Below, piece after piece: positions 48,484 to 56,261 of a stretch of DNA of 64,000 bases. Made by a program: the position numbers and the translations under genes. The stretch comes from Sphingomonadales bacterium. Its GTDB lineage: Bacteria > Pseudomonadota > Alphaproteobacteria > Sphingomonadales > Govanellaceae. Below the pieces are notes generated by a model. That model ran no database searches, was not told the DNA's origin, and saw only the letters and a list, made by a program, of their open reading frames with translations. The DNA is taken from assembly GCA_019455285.1 (NCBI GenBank), contig JACFMS010000006.1, positions 1 through 64,000 on the forward strand, written 5' to 3'. Positions within the stretch are counted from its first letter, which is position 1. The number at the start of each line of letters is the position of its first letter.

Positions 48484-50994
48484 TTAAAACTTGCCGCGCA
48501 CCGTCACGCCATAAGTGCGGGGTTCCGACAGGAAGGCGTTGAATACCTGGGTATTGGGCGCCACCGTGTTGGCCGCCGTGCCGGAGCCTTGCAAGGGGGC
48601 GTCATAGCCGACCTGGAGGTAGTTTTTGTCAAACAGATTGCGGCCCCAGACCTCGATCTGCCAGCGCTCGTTGATATCGCCAAGGCCGATGCGGCCATTC
48701 AAGACGAATACGCCATCCTCAACCTTTTCCAGATCAAGATCCGATCCGGTGTTGACCTTGCTGGTGTAGCGACCATCGAGGTGCAAGAGGATCGACAAGC
48801 TGTTGCCGATGGGATGCTGGTAAGTTGCGCCGCCGGTGATCGACCACTTGGGCGCATTGGTCAGCGTGTTGCCCGGCAGCTGCCAGAACGCGCCGCCCAG
48901 CGGATTGCCGGCGCTGGGCGGGGCGAATAATGCCCCGTCGAAGCCCTTCTTGCCGTACTGCGTATCGGCATAGGTCAGGCCGCCGGTGAAAGTGAGATCA
49001 TCGGTGGGATACCATATGCCTTCCACTTCCACGCCGTAGGTGCGCGCCTTGGGCAGATTGACCACCACGAAACTGGTGCCGTTGAAGGCGTTGAGCTGGA
49101 AGTCGTTATAGTCGGCATAAAACAATGCGCCGCTCATGTTGATGCGGCCGTTGGCGTTGCGGTACTTAGCGCCGACCTCGAAGCTGTCGACGGTTTCCTC
49201 CTCGAACTGCAGTTGTGTGACGTTGGCCGCGCCCTGCACCATGCCGGCGCGGTCGAGGTTGAAGCCGCCGCCTTTATAGCCGCGACTATAACTGGCGTAG
49301 GTGGAAAGTTCCTCGCTGACGCGGAAATTCAGCGCCGCCGTGCCGGAGAACTTCTTCTCCTTGCGCTTGTCGGAGCCGTCGACGTTGAGAAGCGGGCTCC
49401 AGAATGGCGCGCAGGGAAGCTGCGTCAAGGATGCCGGAATAAGCCCGCCTTGCGCCGCCTGCACCAAGGCCAAGCAGGTCGGATTGTTGGTGGTGGCCAA
49501 GGCATCGAGCTTCTTGCGCTCCTCGGTATAGCGCAACCCCAGCGTCAGATCGACGGTATCGCTGACGGCGATGATGTTATGGGTAAACAGCGCCCAGTTT
49601 TTCGAATTCTGGTCGAATGAATCAAGGATGACGCCGTTGCCCGCCGGGAAGGCCTGCGTGATGGCGCCGCCGGTGACCAACGCGGTCAAGGCATTATAGC
49701 CGGGCCATGGCGCGCCGCCCGCGGTCTGGCCGTTGCCGGGAATGCCGTCGGCCAGATCCACCAACAGATCGGCGAACGAGGTGAATTGAGTGCCGAAGCG
49801 GATGGCGTCCTCAAGCTTGAGGTCTTCGTTGGCGTAATAGCCGCCGATCAGCCAGTCGAGCACGCCCCATTTGCCGTTCAAGCGAATTTCCTGGCTGAAG
49901 GTTTCAAAGTCCTGGGTGTAGCCGTCCTCATCCCGATAGACGAGATCAAGACTGGTGAAGTCCACGTCCTGGCTGCGCTGGTTTTCCCAATCGCGATAGG
50001 CGGTAATGGAGGTCAGGCTGCCGAACGAGGTGTCCCAGTCGATCTGCATGGAAGCGCCCCAGTCCTGCTCGTCCTGCTGGAAGCCGCGGCCCGGCGAGGT
50101 GGCGGAGCGGCGGTCATAGGGGCTTTCACCCGGCAGCGCGCCGGAGCCGAACTGCGCGCCTAAGACGCCGATCATGGCGTTCGACACCGCGCTGGGACGG
50201 ATCACCGCCGCCGCGCAGCAATCTTCATCGCGGTCCGTGTAATCGACCAGGAAGCGGATCCGGAGGTCATCGTTGGGGGTGGCGACGAACTGCCCCTGCA
50301 GCATGTAACGGTCGCGGTTGTTGTAATCCTCGTCGGTGACCTTGTCCTTGAAGAAGCCGTCGCGCTGCAGATAGACGCCGTCGACGCGGGCTGCCAATTT
50401 TTCCTCCACCAGCGGCGCCGAGATGCCCGCCGCCATCCGAATGGCGTCGTAATTGCCATAGGATGCCTCGCCGTAGCCCGACAGCTCGTCGGTGGGCGAC
50501 TTGGTGATGACATGAATCAGACCGGCCGAGGTATTGCGGCCAAACAGCGTGCCCTGCGGACCGCGCAGCACTTCGATGCGCTCCACCGCGCCCAGCTCGG
50601 AGAGGCCGATGTTGGTGCGGTTGCGGTAGACGCCATCGACGAAGATGGCCACCGCCGATTCCAGCCCTGGGTTGTCGCCGGTGGTGCCGATGCCGCGGAT
50701 GCGGGCCACCGCACCGGCGGCCTCCGAGGCCGAACTGGTCAAGAACAGGCTGGGCGAGAGTTGCGTCAATTCGCGCATGTCGGTGACGCCGGCCTTTTGC
50801 AGCATCTGATCATTAAAGGCGGTCACCGCGATGGGGATGTCTTGCAGAGTTTGTTCGCGCTTGGTGGCGGTAACCAGGATTTCCTCGATTATGGCCTCAT
50901 CCTGAGCCGCGGCGGGGGCCAGAGCGGCCTCAAGCCCGATCCCCAACGCCGAAACAATGGCGGTTGACAGCAGTAGCGCTTTTTTGCTGGTCAT
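48484..50994 (-). CDS. TonB-dependent outer-membrane receptor
   Basis: 836 residues: signal peptide ending near AAAQ (about residue 30), the TonB-box-like EEILVTATKREQTLQDIPIA, a plug domain (ARIRGIGTTG; VFVDGVYRNR-like IFVDGVYRNRTNIGL; VEVLRGPQGT-like VERIEVLRGPQGTLFGRNTS), then a 22-strand barrel ending in YGVTVRGKF with C-terminal Phe. The type is that common in sphingomonads and caulobacters, which take up iron chelates, vitamin B12 or plant/aromatic compounds. No transport or regulatory partner sits next to it, so the ligand is unknown. The 272-base gap upstream is AT-rich. Confidence 0.9.
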   Translation of the reverse strand: MTSKKALLLSTAIVSALGIGLEAALAPAAAQDEAIIEEILVTATKREQTLQDIPIAVTAFNDQMLQKAGVTDMRELTQLSPSLFLTSSASEAAGAVARIRGIGTTGDNPGLESAVAIFVDGVYRNRTNIGLSELGAVERIEVLRGPQGTLFGRNTSAGLIHVITKSPTDELSGYGEASYGNYDAIRMAAGISAPLVEEKLAARVDGVYLQRDGFFKDKVTDEDYNNRDRYMLQGQFVATPNDDLRIRFLVDYTDRDEDCCAAAVIRPSAVSNAMIGVLGAQFGSGALPGESPYDRRSATSPGRGFQQDEQDWGASMQIDWDTSFGSLTSITAYRDWENQRSQDVDFTSLDLVYRDEDGYTQDFETFSQEIRLNGKWGVLDWLIGGYYANEDLKLEDAIRFGTQFTSFADLLVDLADGIPGNGQTAGGAPWPGYNALTALVTGGAITQAFPAGNGVILDSFDQNSKNWALFTHNIIAVSDTVDLTLGLRYTEERKKLDALATTNNPTCLALVQAAQGGLIPASLTQLPCAPFWSPLLNVDGSDKRKEKKFSGTAALNFRVSEELSTYASYSRGYKGGGFNLDRAGMVQGAANVTQLQFEEETVDSFEVGAKYRNANGRINMSGALFYADYNDFQLNAFNGTSFVVVNLPKARTYGVEVEGIWYPTDDLTFTGGLTYADTQYGKKGFDGALFAPPSAGNPLGGAFWQLPGNTLTNAPKWSITGGATYQHPIGNSLSILLHLDGRYTSKVNTGSDLDLEKVEDGVFVLNGRIGLGDINERWQIEVWGRNLFDKNYLQVGYDAPLQGSGTAANTVAPNTQVFNAFLSEPRTYGVTVRGKF

Positions 50995-51266
50995 GGCGTT
51001 CTCCCATATGATTTAAGCCTCTTAGTCTACGCTCTTGTGGGGGCGCATAATTTCTTGAAATTCAATATATTTTCAAAATAATTCCATAATTCGGCCCAAG
51101 CCGTCAAGTCTGAGTAGGTAAAATACGCGAATTGCGATAGTCGGTGTTGCCGATATGCAAGGCGAGGCTAATTGGAATTCTTCTAATGCTGACCGAAATT
51201 TTCTTATTCTTTAGGTGCATTTAGAAAGATTATAAACAGGAAGAATGCCGGCAAGAGGGCGATCAC
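50995..51266. other. AT-rich gap upstream of the TonB receptor gene
   Basis: No gene seen. The sequence is much more AT-rich than its surroundings, especially 51040-51110 and 51175-51245. On the minus strand TTGACG lies about 110 bases upstream of the receptor start, with AT-rich words at -10 distance, but no single pair of boxes stands out. The gap should contain the receptor promoter and any operator for its ligand. Confidence 0.4.
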
Positions 51267-51686
51267 TTAAAGCCGGCGCACCGTCGCTCCCTCCACCAGC
51301 ACCCGCGCCGTTTTGACGCCGATGGTGCGGTCGGCAGCCGACTGCAGCACGCCGGCCATGCCATCAATGTCGAGCGGCCGCCGGACGTCGACGCGATTGG
51401 CGGCGAGCCTGGTCAAGGCCATCACGAATTGATCCTGGAGGCGCGGCATCACCGCCAGCACCCGCTCGCGGTCGTCGGCATCGGCCAGCTCCAGGCTGAC
51501 GGTAACGGTCAAGAGACCGCGGGTCTGGGAATCGCGAAATACCGAGACCGTCATCGGCTCCAACGCGATGTGACGCGGCTCGCCGAGCGCCGGCTCCTTG
51601 CTGCCGGCCAGCGCCGAGGTGGCGATAAACCCCGCCAAGACTGCAACCAGGAAGAAACGCCAATAGTAATGGTTTTTGGACATCAT
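51267..51686 (-). CDS. Secreted FliL-like protein
   Basis: 139 residues. N-terminal hydrophobic segment (FFLVAVLAGFIATSALA), acting as signal peptide or anchor, then a domain whose key stretches, LLTVTVSLELADADDRERVL and MPRLQDQFVMALTRLAA, and the ending IGVKTARVLVEGATVRRL recall the periplasmic domain of FliL (flagellar stator-associated protein). It lacks the longer cytoplasmic part of FliL. It follows the FlaEY-like gene by 14 bases, which supports a flagellar or surface role. The family call is by eye and tentative. Starts at ATG 51686, with another ATG immediately after. Confidence 0.55.
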   Translation of the reverse strand: MMSKNHYYWRFFLVAVLAGFIATSALAGSKEPALGEPRHIALEPMTVSVFRDSQTRGLLTVTVSLELADADDRERVLAVMPRLQDQFVMALTRLAANRVDVRRPLDIDGMAGVLQSAADRTIGVKTARVLVEGATVRRL

Positions 51687-51700
51687 TTCGCTCCGCCCGC

Positions 51701-54577
51701 TCAGGTGATGATGCCGCCGCCGGCGATCAGCCGGCTGAGACCGGCCTGATAATTAGCCAGTTGCTTGGCCAGCGCCGGCGGCACCGGTCCGGTGGGCTTG
51801 CTCTGGCTTTTCAAATATTCGGCGAGCGGATCTTTATAGAGCGAGCGGTAGGCGCGCTGCACCTCGGAGATGGCCTCGTTGACCTTGCCCAACAAATACT
51901 TGGCGCCGTTTTCGCTCGCTGCATTCAGTCCATCCTCGAACTTGAAACCGAAAATGCCGCCAAGCTCATCACCGGCGGCGCTTTCGCCATCCTGCTCCTT
52001 CGTGCCAAAGAGCCGGTCGTTGGGGAAAATCTTGGTCGGCGCAAGACCCAGGCTTTTCAAGGCGTCGCGGTCGCCGTCGCCGGCAAATAACTGGATTTCT
52101 GAGCCGTTCTTCACCGATATCTTCAACTTGCGGCCATCGCCGGTGAACACCTCCTCGGCCTTGATATAACGGAGCGACAAGCGATTGATGCGCGACGCCA
52201 GGCGCTCGAAGGTGTCGCCTTCCTGAACCGTTACCTTCATCTTCTTGCCGCTATTGATGGCAATATAAAAATAATCGCCGGCGTGCACCGTGGTCTGTGT
52301 CGTCACGTCGCGGGTCTCGCTGATTTGCAGTGTGCCGGGACCAAGGCCAAGCTTGGTCAAGACCGAATTGCCATTGGACGAGAAGGCAATGCCGGCGGCG
52401 GCGTTATAGCCCGACAGTCCGCCGATCTGCTCCGTCCATACCATCGCCCCGGTCACGCCGTCGACTTTTGCCGCAAAGGCGTCGGTGACGCCGGAGCGCG
52501 GATCGCCGCCGAAGGCGCCGGCGGTTTGCCCCGCCACATAGACGTAGCCGCCGCTCGCCGTCACGTCCTTGATGCCGTCGCCGGCGCTGGTGCCGATGAA
52601 CGCCGTCCATGACGCGCTGGCCGATGCGCCGGCGTCATCGATTTTCACCACATACCCATCCTGCCCGCCGCCATGGCTGCCGATGGCCGAGCCGGCGCCA
52701 AATCCGCTGTTGCCCGTTGAGCCGGCGAGATAGACCGCGCCGCCCTCCACCGCCAAGCCGCCGACGCTGCCCGAGCCAAGATCGCCCAAGTCCACTGCCC
52801 ACAGCACGTTGGAAAAGTCGGCCGCGTCGAGTTTGCGCACCACCGCGCGGCCATCCTCTTCGCTGGCTACCAGAATATTGCCGTCGGCGGCGACGGCGAT
52901 ATCCTTCGCCGTCTCGAAGCCGACGCCGCCGAACAGCGTGGTCGCAGCGATCGCGCCGGAACCGCCGGAAAGCTTGGCGACATAGCCATCGCGCGCGCCG
53001 CCGAAGGTGTTGCCCGATTGCAGGACGCCGCTGGCGTGGCCAGCGATCAGCACGTCGCCCGCCGCGTCAACGGTTACCGCCAACGCTTCATCGGTGGCGA
53101 CGGTATCAAGCTGCTGCTTCCACAGCCGGTCGCCCTCATTGGAGAACTTGGCGACGAAACTGTCGGTGCCGCTAAAGAGCTCGCTGCCATCCACACTGCC
53201 GTCAACGCTGCCGGCGACGATAACATTATCATTATTGTCGATGGCTAGGGCAAAGCCTTCCGCCGCACCATTGGCGCCGAGGAGGCGCTGCCAGACGATG
53301 TTGCCGGACGTATCGTATTTGCTCAGATAAACATCGCTGCCGTCGGAGCGGTTGATTGCGTTGCCCAGATCGCCGGCGGTAGCGCCAACGACGAAGACAT
53401 AGCCCTGGCTGTCGACGGCCACGGCGGCGGCGGCGGTTTCCACCGCCGGCCGATCCGGCGCGTCGGCGGCGGTGTCGATCTCCAGTTCAGTGAACAGATC
53501 GCTTACCTGCTTGCGGATTTTTTCCACCACCGCATTGGTGCGGCCGTTGAGCGGGTCTTCCTCGGCTTCCTCGACTTCCAAGAGCGGCGCGCCGACGCCG
53601 GCGTAGGTTTCCCGCAAGGCTCGCGTCGGATCGCCGCCGTCGACGCCATCGAGCCGGGTCAACGTCGCCGCGCTGATGGCGTCACCGCCGACGGAGCGCG
53701 TCGCGCCGGCGAGAAACAGGCTCGGCTCTTCCACCGCCGCCGACAGGCTCACATCCTCGGCGACCAAGCCGCTGACCGTCAGGGCGTAGCCCTTCCCGGC
53801 CACGCTTTCGACGCCAAAGCGCGCGCTGTACTTGGGCACCGTGTTGCCCCCGCTATCAAGGGTGGTGACCGTGATGATCTGCGAATTGATGTAGCTCGCC
53901 AGCGCGCCGAGCGTGATCGGGCCGGCGATTTGCGACAGGTCGATGACGAAATTATCGGTGACGCCGGATTTGGTGATGGAAACGGTGAATACCTCGTTAC
54001 CGACAATGCCGGGGATGGGATCGTCCTTGGCCCCTTTCTGAATCGCCGCGCCGATCACCTTGGTGCGGTTTTTGCCAAGCCCGATGCCGGTTTCCACGCG
54101 ATTGCTTTTGGCGCCGTAGATCAAATCGAGCTTATCAAGCGCCGCGCCGGTGATGTAATCCTGGATCTGCGACAGGCCTTTCTTGACCAGGATGTCCAGC
54201 GGGCCGCGACTGGCGTCGGTGGTGTTTTTGTCGGCGGCCAGTTCCGCCACCGCTTTGAGGCGCGTATACGCCTGGTAAAGGGTAAAAAGCGCTTTGGCGT
54301 CCTTATTGTCGCCGGCGAGCTTCGCCTGATCGGATTTGGGGTTGATGAAGGATTGCAGCGCCTTGACTTCATTGACCCGCTGATTGAGCGAGCGGGTATC
54401 CTCCGGCTGCTCCCACGGCGTTACCACCGCCGGGCCGCGGGCCGCCTGCGGCGGTGCCAGCGAGGTGCCTGTCAGCAGCGCCGTCTTGGCCTCGTAATAA
54501 GCGCCCAGCATCGACAGATCCAACTGCTGAAAGTTGAACGCCGTCGTCCCCGAGGTGCTGCCGAACAGCGAAACCAT
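51701..54577 (-). CDS. FlaEY-like flagellar regulatory protein with SBBP beta-propeller
   Basis: 958 residues from the ATG at 54577. Length and layout resemble Caulobacter FlaEY. Residues 1-380 include a flagellin-hook-like piece (VFTVSITKSG, then LGALASYINSQI at about 192-231). Residues about 386-731 hold six SBBP-type blades, each with a DGYVAKL / DSFVAKF strand followed by VAGS- or VAGQ-like ends, that is, a seven-bladed-type propeller. Residues about 760-900 return to a flagellin_IN-like stretch (YFYIAINSGKKMKVTVQEGD; FERLASRINR). No signal peptide, as for proteins exported by the flagellar apparatus. Function in Caulobacter: control of flagellin gene expression/filament assembly. No other flagellar gene lies in this window except the FliL-like neighbour. 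Confidence 0.65.
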   Translation of the reverse strand: MVSLFGSTSGTTAFNFQQLDLSMLGAYYEAKTALLTGTSLAPPQAARGPAVVTPWEQPEDTRSLNQRVNEVKALQSFINPKSDQAKLAGDNKDAKALFTLYQAYTRLKAVAELAADKNTTDASRGPLDILVKKGLSQIQDYITGAALDKLDLIYGAKSNRVETGIGLGKNRTKVIGAAIQKGAKDDPIPGIVGNEVFTVSITKSGVTDNFVIDLSQIAGPITLGALASYINSQIITVTTLDSGGNTVPKYSARFGVESVAGKGYALTVSGLVAEDVSLSAAVEEPSLFLAGATRSVGGDAISAATLTRLDGVDGGDPTRALRETYAGVGAPLLEVEEAEEDPLNGRTNAVVEKIRKQVSDLFTELEIDTAADAPDRPAVETAAAAVAVDSQGYVFVVGATAGDLGNAINRSDGSDVYLSKYDTSGNIVWQRLLGANGAAEGFALAIDNNDNVIVAGSVDGSVDGSELFSGTDSFVAKFSNEGDRLWKQQLDTVATDEALAVTVDAAGDVLIAGHASGVLQSGNTFGGARDGYVAKLSGGSGAIAATTLFGGVGFETAKDIAVAADGNILVASEEDGRAVVRKLDAADFSNVLWAVDLGDLGSGSVGGLAVEGGAVYLAGSTGNSGFGAGSAIGSHGGGQDGYVVKIDDAGASASASWTAFIGTSAGDGIKDVTASGGYVYVAGQTAGAFGGDPRSGVTDAFAAKVDGVTGAMVWTEQIGGLSGYNAAAGIAFSSNGNSVLTKLGLGPGTLQISETRDVTTQTTVHAGDYFYIAINSGKKMKVTVQEGDTFERLASRINRLSLRYIKAEEVFTGDGRKLKISVKNGSEIQLFAGDGDRDALKSLGLAPTKIFPNDRLFGTKEQDGESAAGDELGGIFGFKFEDGLNAASENGAKYLLGKVNEAISEVQRAYRSLYKDPLAEYLKSQSKPTGPVPPALAKQLANYQAGLSRLIAGGGIIT

Positions 54578-54674
54578 GCCGCGCCAATATCCCTGCGTTA
54601 GGCGAGGCGCAGAGCCCCGCACAGTCGCATTGTCCGGCGCTTAGGTTAATATTTTGTTAGGAAATTACTCACGC

Positions 54675-56162
54675 TTAGAACTGGATGCCCCAACCGGCCT
54701 CCAAGGCCGCTTTGCCGTCGGAAACGCCGGGGGTGTTCGGCCAATCGTCGGAGTAGCGCGCCTCCAGATCGAAGGTGCCGAAATCCGACGGCACGGTGAT
54801 CCCCGCCTCCAGGGTATGGATCCGCTCCTTGGTGGTGGAGAGGGCATTCTGGCCGGCGTTGTCAATATTGATGTTGGCGCGCTGCACGGCGACGCGGTAG
54901 GTCCAGCTGTCCTTGTCGGTGAACATGCCGCTTAAATACCAGGCGCGGCTGTCGCTGTCGTAGCGGTCGCCCATGACCACATCGTGATAGCGGTAGCCGG
55001 AGCGGTATTTGTTGTGGTTATAAAACACGTTATACTGATGGAAGCGTCCTTTGCCGGTCAAGAACGACACCGTATCGGTGTGTTCGAGGATGAAGCGCAG
55101 CATCTCGCCTTCATTGCCGACCGGGACCAGAAAGCTTGCCCCCAACAGCAACGAATACTTATTGGGAATGGCGTATTTCTGATCCTCGCCGATCATCTGG
55201 CCATAGATCGCCGTCGATATGCTGTCATTGAGGTTAAAGCTGTAACGCACATCATAGCCGGCGAGCTGATTGCTGGGATCGACCTCGCCGGGCTTATCGG
55301 GATTGTCGACGCCAAAGCCGCCGATCAGCGCTTTCGTCCAGATGTTGAAGCCACACGGCCGGCCATCGCCGCACAGCATGATGGTGCGCGACAGACCGAT
55401 GTCGAGATTATCAATGGGGCTGAAGGAAAACCGCATGCCGACGAAGTAGGGATCGCGGATGATCCGCTCGTCATCGTCAAGACGGCCGAGAAAGACGTTG
55501 AACTGCCACGGCCCCAGCCAGCTCAGCCACTTGGTGCCGAAGGGGCGCGGATCAAGTCGCATCAGACCGACGCGCGGCGCGGGACGGGCGTTGGTCGACA
55601 TAATGAGGCTCGACGACCAGCCCGGCCCCCACCAATGATCCAGCCAGCCGCCGTAGATCGCCCAATTACCGAGCGCGAAGGCGAGGTAGCTGCCGTCAAG
55701 GATCAACTTACCGTCCTCGTCATCGCCCAGATAACCCACTGACACGCGGGCCGAAGCGGCGGAGAGATTGACCTCGGCGGAGGCCGTGACATCCGCCTTG
55801 TGGCGCGCCGCGTCGCCGAAATCGCGGCCGATCTTCGCCCTCGACGCGCCGCGGGCGTCGATCCCCAGCCGCGGCCGGCCGATATCATCCTCGCTCGGCA
55901 TTTTGGCTTTCACCCGCGCCAGCGCCAAGCGGATATGCGCCGGCAGGGGCCGGCCGGGATCGTCGTGAAGGCGGGAGGAAATTTGCGCCCAGGGCAGCGG
56001 CCAGGCGGTGATCGGGCCGCGGATCAGGCCATACTGAGCAAGAAGTTCAATATCGCTGCGCAACTGCCGGTCGCCGGCTTCCGCCCAGGGACTGGCATTG
56101 GCCGCGCCAGCGAACGCCGCCGCCATCCCGAGCACCAGGCAAAGCTTAAAGAAGCGCTTCAA
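54675..56162 (-). CDS. Capsule assembly Wzi-family outer-membrane protein
   Basis: 495 residues: a good signal peptide (FFKLCLVLGMAAAFAGAANA), the Wzi N-terminal helices (DIELLAQYGLIRGPITAWPL), then an outer-membrane barrel of alternating strands ending GWGIQF. Other conserved pieces: WAIYGGWLDHWWGPGWSSSL, MRFSFSPIDNLDIGLSRTIM. E. coli Wzi anchors group 1 capsule to the cell surface; other Wzi proteins act with exopolysaccharide. The start codon is TTG at 56162, with AGGGA upstream; the next ATG would cut into the signal peptide. Confidence 0.85.
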   Translation of the reverse strand: MKRFFKLCLVLGMAAAFAGAANASPWAEAGDRQLRSDIELLAQYGLIRGPITAWPLPWAQISSRLHDDPGRPLPAHIRLALARVKAKMPSEDDIGRPRLGIDARGASRAKIGRDFGDAARHKADVTASAEVNLSAASARVSVGYLGDDEDGKLILDGSYLAFALGNWAIYGGWLDHWWGPGWSSSLIMSTNARPAPRVGLMRLDPRPFGTKWLSWLGPWQFNVFLGRLDDDERIIRDPYFVGMRFSFSPIDNLDIGLSRTIMLCGDGRPCGFNIWTKALIGGFGVDNPDKPGEVDPSNQLAGYDVRYSFNLNDSISTAIYGQMIGEDQKYAIPNKYSLLLGASFLVPVGNEGEMLRFILEHTDTVSFLTGKGRFHQYNVFYNHNKYRSGYRYHDVVMGDRYDSDSRAWYLSGMFTDKDSWTYRVAVQRANINIDNAGQNALSTTKERIHTLEAGITVPSDFGTFDLEARYSDDWPNTPGVSDGKAALEAGWGIQF

Positions 56163-56261
56163 TTTTCCCTATCCCCCTGGATTCGGCTGCTTAAAAAACA
56201 CATCAGCCGCGGACGCTCTTGCCTATCATGGCGGGAACGACGACGCCAACTTTTTTTGCCG

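Noticed and set aside
56184-56209. Terminator between the GGDEF/EAL gene and the Wzi gene
   Set aside because: CGGCTG/CAGCCG is a 6-bp stem with the A/T-run inside its loop rather than after it.
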